Below are positions 1 to 8,157 of a stretch of DNA of 14,968 bases, in pieces; the stretch's first letter is position 1, and each line of letters opens with the position of its first letter. The stretch is taken from assembly GCA_031270215.1 (NCBI GenBank), contig JAISYB010000020.1, positions 1-14,968 of the forward strand. Reading direction: 5' to 3'. The position numbers and the translations under genes were made by a program. This DNA is from Streptococcaceae bacterium (GTDB lineage: Bacteria; Bacillota; Bacilli; Lactobacillales; Streptococcaceae). Below the pieces are notes generated by a model that was given only the letters and a program-made list of their open reading frames with translations, was not told the DNA's origin and ran no database searches.

Positions 1-3
1 GTA

Positions 4-31
4 TTGACAAATTAAATAGGGGGATTATACT
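4..31 (+). promoter_or_regulatory. Candidate sigma-A promoter abutting the GACA tract
   Basis: A perfect -35 hexamer TTGACA (4-9) is followed after 16 bases by TATACT (26-31), one mismatch from the -10 consensus. Transcription from it would begin near 38, inside the GACA tract. That conflicts with use of the TTG start at 32 on the same transcript, because its ribosome site would lie upstream of the RNA. Either this promoter is coincidental or a second, more upstream promoter outside the window makes the translated message. The hexamers are seen; the activity is inferred. Confidence 0.4.
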
Positions 32-1067
<1,036 letters not shown>

Positions 1068-1121
1068 AAAAGTATATTTGAGAGTGATATTTTTTAAAAA
1101 TAAACCATAGGAGATTTATAA

Positions 1122-1604
1122 ATGAAAGAAAGAAGAAAAATAGTTAAGTTTATTCGTTTTTTTATAATGGCTGAAGAAAGAAGGCGAACATTAATTAGAT
1201 GGCTCGCAAAGGCAAGACTACCCATTTGGCAACTTTTTTTGCAACAATATCTAGTTACAACGTGTTGCGTTTTTCTCCCTAGACACAATCAATTATCAGA
1301 AGATATTTTTTTTAGACATCCAGCAAATATCACGATTGCTGCTTTGAAAATTGGGCGAAATTGTGTGATTCATCAAGGCGTAACAATCGGTGGATCGGGT
1401 AGAGTAGTGACAAGCTTTCCAACAATTGAAGATGATGTAACCATCTATGCCAATTCGGTAATTGTGGGGGGGGTAACAGTCGGAAAAGGCTCTAAAGTAG
1501 CAGCTGGAGCGGTTGTGATTGAAGATGTACCACCTTACACTCTGGTAGCTGGTGTACCGGCTAAAGTCGTCAAATATTATAAAGACAACTTGCAAACTGG
1601 ATAA
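1122..1604 (+). CDS. Hexapeptide-repeat acyltransferase (serine acetyltransferase-like), probably polysaccharide O-acetylation
   Basis: This 160-residue protein starts at an ATG with AGGAG at 1109-1113, eight bases upstream. The N-terminal ~55 residues are basic and helical. From about residue 65 there are imperfect left-handed beta-helix hexapeptides (IGRNCVIHQGVTIGG, then IEDDVTIYANSVIVGGVTVG, then KVAAGAVV), with a His in the HQGVTIGG segment at the position of the catalytic His of CysE-type enzymes. It ends with the family's usual VAGVPAKVV. It is too short and lacks the N-terminal helical domain of true CysE, so a cell-surface sugar or polysaccharide acetyltransferase is more likely than cysteine biosynthesis. 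It lies 54 bases after the glycosyltransferase and is probably co-transcribed. A run of eight Gs (1466-1473) encodes the Gly-Gly of IVGGVTV and is intact in frame here. Confidence 0.82.
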   Translation: MKERRKIVKFIRFFIMAEERRRTLIRWLAKARLPIWQLFLQQYLVTTCCVFLPRHNQLSEDIFFRHPANITIAALKIGRNCVIHQGVTIGGSGRVVTSFPTIEDDVTIYANSVIVGGVTVGKGSKVAAGAVVIEDVPPYTLVAGVPAKVVKYYKDNLQTG

Positions 1605-1610
1605 TTTGTA

Positions 1611-1663
1611 AGAGCAGCATCGAAAAACTCGGCATTAAAATACTGAGTTTTCGATGTTGCTCT
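1611..1663 (+). terminator. Long hairpin closing the polysaccharide genes
   Basis: AGAGCAGCATCGAAAA (from 1611) is repeated inverted as TTTTCGATGTTGCTCT (ending 1663). The stem extends to about 21 pairs, with one bulged A and two G-U pairs, around an A+T-rich loop. It starts six bases after the acyltransferase stop. The downstream tail is AATAAAATT rather than a clean U-run, so termination may be partial, or the hairpin may protect the 3' end. The near-symmetry would also allow function on the other strand. Confidence 0.65.
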
Positions 1664-1815
1664 AATAAAATTGTTGAAAAATAATCGAAGTTTTCCTGTC
1701 AGTAATCTACGGGGGATAGGTAGCGTTGATTAGGATTCGGGCGAGGCTCTTTCTTTTACTATTGAAAAAAAGGTACGCTGATAGCTCCTCAAAGCTGTAA
1801 TTATTATTAGGTTAG

Positions 1816-1858
1816 GGTTCTTTTTAAAATCTGCTATTCGCAGCTTTTAAAGGGAGCC
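1816..1858 (+). repeat. 19-bp imperfect inverted repeat (RNA hairpin)
   Basis: GGTTCTTTTTAAAATCTGC (1816-1834) and GCAGCTTTTAAAGGGAGCC (1840-1858) pair across a five-base loop TATTC. There are three G-U pairs and a single mismatch if the + strand is transcribed. No U-run follows on either strand, so it is not a standard terminator. It lies 38 bases upstream of the dinG -10 element. It could be a remnant of a longer leader, a protein-binding palindrome or a weak bidirectional stop. Confidence 0.55.
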
Positions 1859-1894
1859 TTAATCCATTTTTCATGAGAAGCAAGCAACTGCTTA

Positions 1895-1903
1895 TGTTAT
1901 ACT
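1895..1903 (+). promoter_or_regulatory. Extended -10 promoter for dinG
   Basis: TGTTATACT is an extended -10 (TGn plus TATACT). No good -35 hexamer stands at 16-18 bases upstream. Distance to the dinG start is 57 bases. The ribosome site is GGTAGGTG (1951-1958). Confidence 0.5.
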
Positions 1904-1960
1904 TAGTTAGGTACGAGAAGGTGATTATATTCTCAAAATGAAAGTGATTAGGTAGGTGTT

Positions 1961-4426
1961 ATGATGTATGCAGTAGTTGACTTAGAAACGACAGGTTCGA
2001 GCCCTCAGCTTGATAAGCTGATTCAGATTGGAATTGTTTTTATTGAACATGGTGTGGTAGTGGATTCTTTTTCGCAGGATATTAATCCCGAACAGAAATT
2101 AAGCGCACACATTGCTAAGCTGACACAAATTACTGATGCACAGCTTTTACGCGCGCCGCTCTTTGAGGAGGTGGCAGAGCTTATCTACACACTACTTAAG
2201 GATAAAATTTTCATTGCCCATAATATTAATTTCGATTATCAATTTTTGAAATATCAATTTGCTCAGCAGGGCTTTGACTTTGATGTTAAGGGAATTGACA
2301 CTGTTGAGCTGACACAAATCCTCTATCCGACACTTGACAGCTACCGCTTAGAAGATATTGCACGCACCTTTCAATTGCAGCTTTTACAGGCTCATCAAGC
2401 TGAAAATGATGCGCTAGCGACTGCGGAATTATTTATTCATTTAAATCAAAGAGCAGATGAATTGCCCAAGCAGCTCCTAGGTCAGCTTTTTGAATTATCC
2501 CGAGGGCTTTCCTATCAGACGGGCACCTTTTTTGGTGCAGCCTTTGCACGTTCAAAAGAGAGTGCGCATTTATTCACCGAGGTCAACGGCTTGTTGTTAA
2601 AGAAGATTGCCAAGCCTGCTACTCCCTTAGCTACTGATGAAGTCGAACTATCAGAAACACTGAGCCGCTTTGGTATGGAGAAGCGCCCTGTGCAGGCGCA
2701 GTTGATTGATTATTTGGCAAATGATAGTAATCAAACAACTTTCATCGAAGCGCCCTCTGGTATTGGGAAGACATTTGCCTATTTATTTAGCGGTGTTAAG
2801 AAGCTAAAGCGTGGGCAACGCTTGGTCGTTGCAACGGAAACGAAACTTTTGCAGGCACAGTTGATGAATGAGGAGCTTCCAAAAATCGAACAGACCTTTC
2901 AGCTTCAGGCGACACTTTTAAAAAGTCGGAGGAATTACTTGAATCTGACAGCTTTGAAGAAAAACTTTGAGCAAATGACCGGTAAGAGAGGTTCAATCTA
3001 TCAAATGGGTGTCTTGGTTTGGCTGCTTGAAACCGAAACTGGCGACTTAGATGAGCTTAATAACCTAGATTTATCCCACGCTTTTTTTGAAGATGTTCGT
3101 TATACAACCACAAATAGCTTCAATCAATTTGGCGCATATGACTTTTACGAAAGAATCAAAGCAAGGCTTGCAGATTCAAGTGTGTTAGTCATCAATCATG
3201 CCTATTTATTGGAGTGTTTGGAGTCTGGGAACTTGGATTTTACCGACGACCTGCTGGTTATTGACGAAGCACATGCTTGGCTGATGGCAATTGCCCACTG
3301 CCAAGAGCGGACACTAGATTTGACGACCTTATTTAAGCAGATTGAGCAGGAGGCATTTGACAAGGATAATGAATTACAGCTACGGATAACCGACTACCTA
3401 GCCAGCTACTTTAGAACGCTTAGTGTACAGGATTTGCTTTATTTTGACGAACAGTGGTTTGAGGATAATCAACAGTTCGTTGAAGCATTTGTCGTTTATC
3501 TCAATGACCTGTTGACAGTTGGCACAGAATATCATGCAGACATTGAGCAGCTTAAAGCCTTTTTCGAGGATAGAGATAGTCAAAGCGTGAAATGGCTAGC
3601 CGAAAAGGCGCCCTACACTATTGCCAAAAACACCTTAGATATGAGCAAGGTAAATCAAAAATTAGCTGTATTTGCCTCACAAACTTTTATGTCTGCGACC
3701 TTGTTATTTGATGGACAGATTAATTTCTTCCCAAGACTTTTAGGGATTGAGGATTATCGTTTTAAGGAATTTCAAAGTGATATTTATCGCAATCAAAGCT
3801 TGTGGGTGATTGAGGATGGCTTAGATATTTTAAATCTGTCAACTAAGAGCTATAAAAACTATATTACTGAGTTGATTGTTGATTTGGTGAGCTTAAACCG
3901 TCCGATTTTGGTTTTATTCACCTCGCATGAGCTGCTGAAAAAAACTTACTATGCCTTGGAGAACAAGCTAACGATACCCGTCTTTGCTCAGGGAATTACC
4001 GGCAGCAATGCTAAGATTTTGAAACGATTTAGATATGCAGATGAAGCAATCTTGCTTGCGACAAGTTCTTTTTGGGAGGGTGTTGACTTTCCTGAGTTTG
4101 ACCAAAGTATCCTGCTGATTACACGCCTGCCATTTGAATCTCCAGAGGATCCCTTTGTTAAACGAATGGTCGCTGTCTGGGAGGAGCAATTTAGAAATGT
4201 TTTCAGAGAATATACCTTACCTATGGCAACGCTCAGGCTAAAGCAAGCCTTTGGTCGCAATCTAAGACATAGCCGCCAGCAGTCCGCGATTGTCGTGCTG
4301 GATAAACGAATCATCACTAGAAGTTATGGGAAGACAATTCTTAAAAATCTACCTGCTGATTTAGCGATTACCTGCTCAAAGCAGAAAAAAATAGCTTCAG
4401 AGATTAAGAGCTTCTTCAATAAATAA
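1961..4426 (+). CDS. dinG: DinG-family protein: DEDDh 3'-5' exonuclease fused to an XPD-like helicase core
   Basis: This 821-residue protein matches Firmicute DinG in length and layout. Residues 1-160 are a DnaQ-like exonuclease: VVDLETTG gives D7 and E9, HNINFD gives D92, and HQAEND gives H145 and D150, completing a DEDDh set. The superfamily-2 core follows, with Walker A EAPSGIGKT (263-271), a DEAH box (435-438) and motif VI QAFGRNLR (from 762). The segment after Walker A that carries the four iron-sulfur cysteines in E. coli DinG and XPD has none here (SRRNYLNL...). This agrees with the Gram-positive branch; the S. aureus homologue is reported to act as an exonuclease rather than a helicase. 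The likely role is processing of nucleic acid ends in repair. Two adjacent ATGs (1961, 1964) are possible starts, of which the first is used here. The following gene begins 43 bases later. Confidence 0.93.
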   Translation: MMYAVVDLETTGSSPQLDKLIQIGIVFIEHGVVVDSFSQDINPEQKLSAHIAKLTQITDAQLLRAPLFEEVAELIYTLLKDKIFIAHNINFDYQFLKYQFAQQGFDFDVKGIDTVELTQILYPTLDSYRLEDIARTFQLQLLQAHQAENDALATAELFIHLNQRADELPKQLLGQLFELSRGLSYQTGTFFGAAFARSKESAHLFTEVNGLLLKKIAKPATPLATDEVELSETLSRFGMEKRPVQAQLIDYLANDSNQTTFIEAPSGIGKTFAYLFSGVKKLKRGQRLVVATETKLLQAQLMNEELPKIEQTFQLQATLLKSRRNYLNLTALKKNFEQMTGKRGSIYQMGVLVWLLETETGDLDELNNLDLSHAFFEDVRYTTTNSFNQFGAYDFYERIKARLADSSVLVINHAYLLECLESGNLDFTDDLLVIDEAHAWLMAIAHCQERTLDLTTLFKQIEQEAFDKDNELQLRITDYLASYFRTLSVQDLLYFDEQWFEDNQQFVEAFVVYLNDLLTVGTEYHADIEQLKAFFEDRDSQSVKWLAEKAPYTIAKNTLDMSKVNQKLAVFASQTFMSATLLFDGQINFFPRLLGIEDYRFKEFQSDIYRNQSLWVIEDGLDILNLSTKSYKNYITELIVDLVSLNRPILVLFTSHELLKKTYYALENKLTIPVFAQGITGSNAKILKRFRYADEAILLATSSFWEGVDFPEFDQSILLITRLPFESPEDPFVKRMVAVWEEQFRNVFREYTLPMATLRLKQAFGRNLRHSRQQSAIVVLDKRIITRSYGKTILKNLPADLAITCSKQKKIASEIKSFFNK

Positions 4427-4435
4427 ATAGAATTA

Positions 4436-4444
4436 TGCTACAAT
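4436..4444 (+). promoter_or_regulatory. Candidate extended -10 promoter for ypmB-aspB-recR
   Basis: TGCTACAAT forms a TGn-extended -10 (TACAAT, one mismatch) just after the dinG stop. The -35 region overlaps the end of dinG and is poor (TTCAAT at 18 bases). Transcription would begin near 4451, just upstream of the GGAGGTG ribosome site (4459-4465). Confidence 0.42.
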
Positions 4445-4469
4445 GAAATAAAAATATCGGAGGTGTCAT

Positions 4470-4940
4470 GTGGCAAAGGGTCAAACAGTAAGGAGTAAAA
4501 TAATTTATCTGCTGCTTTTTGTCGTCATTATCGCTGTCGGTGGCAGTGTAATTACATATCTAATCAGTACCTATCCATATCGCTCAGAAAAAGTGAATGC
4601 TATTCGTCTGGCAAGGAAATATGCTGGGATTGAAACGGTCAGTGACTTTGAATATTACTCAAGAGATAAGACTTATTACTCCGTTTTTGGCAAGTCAAGT
4701 AATCATGAGTCATTGATTGCAGTAATCCCAAAGTCCGGAGGACAAATCGTGACGCTTAAAGCTAGCGAGGGAATCAGCTCAAAGAAGGCTGAGTCAATCT
4801 CCGGATTATCCGGTAAGGATGTTAGTGCAGCTCTTGGCTTGCAAAATGGAGAAGCGCTCTGGGAGGTTAAGAAGGTCACCGAGAATGAAGTAGAATATGT
4901 ATTAGTCGGCTTTAAAGATGGAGAAATCAAGCAGAATTAA
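4470..4940 (+). CDS. ypmB: YpmB-like membrane-anchored protein (DUF5590 family)
   Basis: This is a 156-residue protein starting with GTG. The ATG two bases earlier (4468) is out of frame and meets a stop after seven codons, so GTG at 4470 behind GGAGGTG (4459-4465, four-base spacing) is the start. One hydrophobic helix covers about residues 11-32 (IIYLLLFVVIIAVGG...) after a short basic N-terminus, so the rest (about 120 residues) should be outside the membrane. That region resembles a PepSY-like tandem fold: an Ala-Arg-Lys-Tyr-Ala helix, YYSRDKTYYSVFG strands and a GEALWEVKK strand near the end. The biochemical function of YpmB is not established. Its place between dinG and aspB is the main support for the name and is conserved in Bacillus-like genomes. 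Confidence 0.75.
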   Translation: MAKGQTVRSKIIYLLLFVVIIAVGGSVITYLISTYPYRSEKVNAIRLARKYAGIETVSDFEYYSRDKTYYSVFGKSSNHESLIAVIPKSGGQIVTLKASEGISSKKAESISGLSGKDVSAALGLQNGEALWEVKKVTENEVEYVLVGFKDGEIKQN

Positions 4941-4956
4941 GAAAGAGGTAGAATCT

Positions 4957-6138
4957 ATGGAATTATCACAACGTGCTAAAAGATTAAAATCATCAGTCAC
5001 TCTGGCAGCATCAGCAAAGGCAAAGGCATTGATTGCAGCGGGAGAGGATATTGTATCATTAACCGTAGGTGAGCCTGATTTTGCAACACCGACAGTTATT
5101 CAAGAGGCAGCAATCAAAGCGATTACGTCTGGCGTTGCCAGCTATTATACTGTAACGGCGGGGATTCCTGAGTTAAAGGCAGCAATTATCGCAAGTATTG
5201 AGCGTGACTATGGCTTTAAGACGCACTCGGAAAATATCATTGTTACAGACGGTGCGAAGTTTGCACTTTATTCCTTATTCCAAGTGCTTTTAGATTCAAA
5301 AGATGAGGTGATTATCCCTACGCCTTATTGGGTCAGCTACGGAGAACATGTCACAATGGCAGAGGGCGTTCCAGTCTTTGTTAAAGCCACACAGGCAAAT
5401 GATTTTAAAGTAACAGTTGAGCAGCTAGATAAAGTAAGGACAGCCAAAACGAAGGCGTTGATTTTAAACTCGCCATCTAATCCGACCGGTTCAATCTATA
5501 CTAAGACAGAGCTTGAGCAGATAGGGAATTGGGCAGTTGACAATGATATCCTGATTGTTTCAGATGATATCTACGGCAAGCTGGTTTATAATGGTGCCGT
5601 ATTTACCCCGCTTGCTTCAATCAGCGAAGCGATTCGCAAGCAAACGATTATCATTAACGGTGTTTCAAAGGCGTATGCAATGACTGGCTGGCGGATTGGT
5701 TATGCAGTCGCAGATGATGTGCGGATTATTTCAGCCATGACCAAGATTGCTTCACAGTCAACCAGTAATCCGGTCGCCGTTTCGCAATATGCAGCCGTTG
5801 AAGCTTTAAATGGCAATCAAGCAATCGTTGAGGAGATGAGACAAGCTTTCGAGGAACGCTTGAATGTCATCTATCCCTTAGTCGCAGAGATTCCAGGCTT
5901 TAAATTAAGCAAACCACAGGGAGCATTTTATCTCTTTCCAGATGTGACTGAGGCGATGAAGCTTAAGGGCTTTACTGACATCAATGATTTCACCAATGCT
6001 ATTTTGACTGAGGCTAAGGTTGCACTTGTCACTGGCGCAGGCTTTGGCGCAGATGAAAATATTCGCTTGAGCTATGCTGCTGACCTTGCAACACTCAAGA
6101 AGGCTGTCAAGCGACTTAAAGCATTTATGGAGGCATAG
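4957..6138 (+). CDS. aspB: PLP-dependent class I aminotransferase, aspartate aminotransferase type
   Basis: The 393-residue frame from ATG at 4957 fits the family length and begins MELSQRAKRL, the usual AspB N-terminus. Its ribosome site is AAAGAGG (4942-4948). An earlier in-frame ATG at 4918 would overlap ypmB by 23 bases and add a Lys/Glu-rich tail without a ribosome site, so it is rejected. Fold-type I landmarks are present: VGEPDF (37-42), SNPTG with N175, SDDIYGKLVY with D203 that contacts the PLP nitrogen, the Schiff-base lysine K238 in SKAYAMTGWR, and R370 in IRLSYA for the substrate carboxylate. The enzyme exchanges amino groups between aspartate and 2-oxoglutarate; Bacillus-type relatives can also act on other amino acids or prephenate, so exact specificity is uncertain. 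Cytoplasmic. It sits six bases before recR and is probably co-transcribed with it. Confidence 0.92.
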   Translation: MELSQRAKRLKSSVTLAASAKAKALIAAGEDIVSLTVGEPDFATPTVIQEAAIKAITSGVASYYTVTAGIPELKAAIIASIERDYGFKTHSENIIVTDGAKFALYSLFQVLLDSKDEVIIPTPYWVSYGEHVTMAEGVPVFVKATQANDFKVTVEQLDKVRTAKTKALILNSPSNPTGSIYTKTELEQIGNWAVDNDILIVSDDIYGKLVYNGAVFTPLASISEAIRKQTIIINGVSKAYAMTGWRIGYAVADDVRIISAMTKIASQSTSNPVAVSQYAAVEALNGNQAIVEEMRQAFEERLNVIYPLVAEIPGFKLSKPQGAFYLFPDVTEAMKLKGFTDINDFTNAILTEAKVALVTGAGFGADENIRLSYAADLATLKKAVKRLKAFMEA

Positions 6139-6144
6139 TAGCGC

Positions 6145-6741
6145 ATGTTATATCCAAGACCTCTAGCAATGCTGATTGATAGCTTTATGAAATTACCGGG
6201 CATTGGCGAAAAGACAGCGACTCGTTTGGCTTTCTATGTGGTTGAAATGCAGGACGAGGATGTCAATCAATTTGCCAAATCCCTCCTTTCAGCCAAGCGC
6301 GATTTGACCTTTTGTGCAATCTGCGGGGATTTAACCGAGGAGAGCCCATGCTCAATCTGTACCGATAGCAGCCGAGAACAGACGACAATTCTCGTTGTCG
6401 AGGAAGCAAAGGATATTGTTGCCATGGAAAATATGCGAGAATATCACGGACTATATCATGTTTTGCATGGAACGATTAGTCCAATGGATGGCACAGGTCC
6501 AGAGGATATTAATGCGACAAGCCTGATTCAGCGCCTGCAAAATTCCAAGATTGAAGAAGTGATTATCGGAACAAATGCGACCGTTGAGGGTGAAGCTACG
6601 GCAATGTTTTTAGCACGACTCATCAAGCCATCAGGGATTAAAGTTACACGTCTAGCACACGGTCTTTCTGTCGGAAGTAATCTAGAATACGCAGACGAAA
6701 TTACTTTACTCAAAGCAGTCGAGGGAAGAAGAGAAATATAA
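6145..6741 (+). CDS. recR: Recombination mediator protein RecR
   Basis: The 198-residue length is exactly that expected for RecR. Domain order is correct: helix-hairpin-helix LPGIGEKTATRLAF (about 17-30); a C4 zinc site CAIC...CSIC with C57, C60, C69 and C72; a Toprim domain from residue 80 (TILVVEEAKDIVAMEN, then YHVLHGTISPMDGTGPEDI); and a C-terminal Walker-B-like tail. With RecF and RecO it loads RecA onto SSB-coated gapped DNA. The ribosome site GGAGG (6129-6133) lies inside the last codons of the aminotransferase, eleven bases from the ATG, which suggests translational coupling. Confidence 0.96.
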   Translation: MLYPRPLAMLIDSFMKLPGIGEKTATRLAFYVVEMQDEDVNQFAKSLLSAKRDLTFCAICGDLTEESPCSICTDSSREQTTILVVEEAKDIVAMENMREYHGLYHVLHGTISPMDGTGPEDINATSLIQRLQNSKIEEVIIGTNATVEGEATAMFLARLIKPSGIKVTRLAHGLSVGSNLEYADEITLLKAVEGRREI

Positions 6742-6861
6742 TCCATTCGTGTATCAAGGTGCCAGTTTTCTAGCATATGAAGCATTAGTCACAAGCCTTA
6801 AACAGCGGCAAGGACTGGTATGCTACCCTAAAACGTCCTCGCCCCTTTGTCTAGCTGCGAC

Positions 6862-7000
6862 ATTTCTAGAATCAAAGTTGGAAATTTCTAAAAACAGCTG
6901 TGGGATTTCCAAAATCAGATCTGGAAATTTCAAAAATAGCTGTGAGATTTCCAAAAATCAGCCATAGAAATTCTAAAATGTCTAGTGGGAAATATTTTTA
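6862..7000. repeat. Array of ATTTC-centred motifs at ~21.5-bp spacing
   Basis: ATTTC (or a one-base variant) flanked by purines and followed by A-runs recurs at 6862, 6884, 6905, 6927, 6947 and 6970 (intervals 22, 21, 22, 20, 23), with a seventh weak copy near 6990. Copies alternate between GGAAATTTC and GRGATTTCC forms, so a higher-order 43-bp direct repeat (6880-6922 and 6923-6965) is also visible, with CAGCTG/TAGCTG in alternate spacers. GGAAAT can pair with ATTTCC in the RNA to form successive small hairpins. The function is unknown. Confidence 0.75.
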
Positions 7001-7032
7001 GAACTATTTTGTCTGTCAGTGGTTAGTAGATG

Positions 7033-7061
7033 TTGCAATTATTTTGAGAAAAATTTAGGAT
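7033..7061 (+). promoter_or_regulatory. Candidate promoter for the first HAD gene
   Basis: TTGCAA (7033-7038), a 17-base spacer and TAGGAT (7056-7061) give four of six matches in each hexamer. The expected transcription start is near 7068, 38 bases before the ATG. Confidence 0.45.
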
Positions 7062-7105
7062 ACAAAGAAATATTTTTGAATGATTTTACAGAGTGGAGAG
7101 GACAA

Positions 7106-7885
7106 ATGACTAAAGGGATTGCTTTTTTTGACTTGGACGCTACATTACTAGATGAAAATGCCAAGATTACGCCTAATACGAAGTCTGCGCTTAATAGAAT
7201 GAAAGAAAATGGCATCTTAGTCGTTATTGCGACAGGTCGCAGCATTCTGGAACTTTCCCAAGATAATATTTTAGAAGAAAGCGGTATTGATACTGCTATC
7301 ATGCTCAACGGAGCTCAAATTATGTATCAGGGTGAAATCATTGTCAATCGAACAATTCCAAGTGATGTTATCACAAGAATGATTAATTTATTTAAAAAAG
7401 AGGGACTTGGTCTAGCCTATTTGACAGAAAGAGAGATTTTTGTCGGCGTAAAAAACGAGGCAATCTATCAGCATTTTAATTATTTTCATCAACCCTGCTT
7501 TTCCTATCTTGAGGCGTATTATCTGACAAATCAGATTAATATGCTGATTATCGGTTCAAATGATCAAAGGCAAGATCGTTTTATCATTGAACGTTTTCCT
7601 GAACTAGATTTCTTTCGCAACTCACCTCATTCCATTGACGTGACGCCTTTAGGTGTTGATAAGGCATTTGGCGCAAGAGAATTGATTGCAAGACTTAAGC
7701 TTCAAGGGGTTAAAACCTACGCATTTGGTGATGGATTAAACGATTTACCTTTGTTTAAAATCTGCGATGAAAGAGTTTGCATGGCAAATGGCAAAGATGA
7801 ATTAAAGGAAATTGCAACGCTAGTTACAAAAAGTAATACTGAAGATGGTGTCGCATATGCAATCAAGCAACTTGGCTTAATTTAA
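7106..7885 (+). CDS. Cof-type HAD-superfamily (IIB) phosphatase
   Basis: The 259-residue frame starts at ATG 7106 behind GGAGAGG (7095-7101). An earlier in-frame GTG near 7019 would add 29 residues without similarity to the family and would place the promoter inside the gene. HAD motif I is FFDLDATLLD (D9 nucleophile, D11), with Ala where DxDGT normally has Gly. Motif II is the Thr of IATGRS, motif III the Lys of GVDKAFGARELI, and motif IV GDGLND (D209, D213). The inserted type-IIB cap lies between. Cof-like enzymes dephosphorylate sugar phosphates, FMN or similar small molecules in the cytoplasm; the substrate cannot be read here. It lies upstream of the beta-glucoside operon but has its own promoter, so linkage to that pathway is only positional. 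Confidence 0.87.
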   Translation: MTKGIAFFDLDATLLDENAKITPNTKSALNRMKENGILVVIATGRSILELSQDNILEESGIDTAIMLNGAQIMYQGEIIVNRTIPSDVITRMINLFKKEGLGLAYLTEREIFVGVKNEAIYQHFNYFHQPCFSYLEAYYLTNQINMLIIGSNDQRQDRFIIERFPELDFFRNSPHSIDVTPLGVDKAFGARELIARLKLQGVKTYAFGDGLNDLPLFKICDERVCMANGKDELKEIATLVTKSNTEDGVAYAIKQLGLI

Positions 7886-8006
7886 CGTAAGTTTGCAAAA
7901 TTTTTTCAAATACAAAAATGTTTCATCAATTTTTAAGTGGAGCCTTGAATTTTGTAAATCAACGTTTTAATTAATTTTATTTTTTATCAATTGAAGATAA
8001 AAAGGG

Positions 8007-8035
8007 TTGACAGCGATTTCAGCTAATGATAACAT
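8007..8035 (+). promoter_or_regulatory. Promoter of the beta-glucoside operon
   Basis: A perfect -35 TTGACA (8007-8012), 17-base spacer and -10 TAACAT (8030-8035) preceded by TGA make an extended -10 promoter. Transcription should begin near 8042, giving a ~115-base leader that contains the RAT and terminator. This is the strongest promoter of the window that feeds a recognisable operon. Confidence 0.8.
8008..8021 (+). promoter_or_regulatory. cre site for CcpA
   Basis: TGACAGCGATTTCA matches the catabolite-response consensus TGWNANCGNTNWCA at every defined position. It overlaps the -35 box and start of the spacer, so CcpA bound with HPr-Ser-P would block polymerase. This fits glucose repression of beta-glucoside use. 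Binding is inferred. Confidence 0.85.
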
Positions 8036-8049
8036 AGGTACATTGGAAT

Positions 8050-8078
8050 GGATAGTTATTATTAAGTTAAGCTAGACC
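8050..8078 (+). promoter_or_regulatory. RAT element 1 (LicT/BglG ribonucleic antiterminator)
   Basis: A 29-base element begins GGATAGTTA and ends GACC, the length and ends expected of LicT/SacY-type antiterminator RNA. Its last five bases are also the left arm of the terminator that follows, so the two structures exclude each other. The centre is A+T-rich, making this copy weaker than the second one upstream of bglP. Bound LicT would let transcription proceed into its own gene and beyond. Confidence 0.72.
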
Positions 8079-8121
8079 TGATTGATGCTGTTTCATGGCG
8101 TGGATTAGGTCTTTTGTTTTT
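8074..8121 (+). terminator. LicT-controlled leader terminator
   Basis: AGACCTGATT (8074-8083) pairs with GATTAGGTCT (8103-8112) in a ten-pair stem with two G-U pairs and a 19-base loop that can fold further. It is followed by TTTTGTTTTT (8112-8121). It stands before the licT start and overlaps RAT element 1. Confidence 0.8.
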
Positions 8122-8157
8122 ATAATCGTCAATCAAAATAGACGAGAGGTGTTCAAA

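Larger units (their letters stand above)
1664..1960. other. Intergenic stretch before dinG
   Basis: No credible ORF or RNA gene is seen here. It contains the 19-bp inverted repeat at 1816-1858 and the dinG promoter described separately. Nothing else is recognised. Confidence 0.6.
6742..7105. other. Noncoding gap between recR and the first HAD gene
   Basis: No credible protein is encoded. Reading frames that cross it are built from the repeat described at 6862-7000. The rest holds a promoter at 7033-7061 and no clear recR terminator. Hairpins within the repeats could stop recR transcription. Confidence 0.6.

Noticed and set aside
4918..4956. Upstream ATG extension of the aminotransferase
   Set aside because: It overlaps ypmB, lacks a ribosome site, and the family normally begins at the MELSQRAKRL position.
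6762..6825. CCAGT/ACTGG and TAGCATA/TATGCTA complementary pairs
   Set aside because: The pairs cross instead of nesting, so they would need a pseudoknot; the arms are short and probably chance.
6749..6967. GTG-started 72-residue ORF after recR
   Set aside because: No ribosome site, and its C-terminal half is just the translated 43-bp DNA repeat; it looks accidental.
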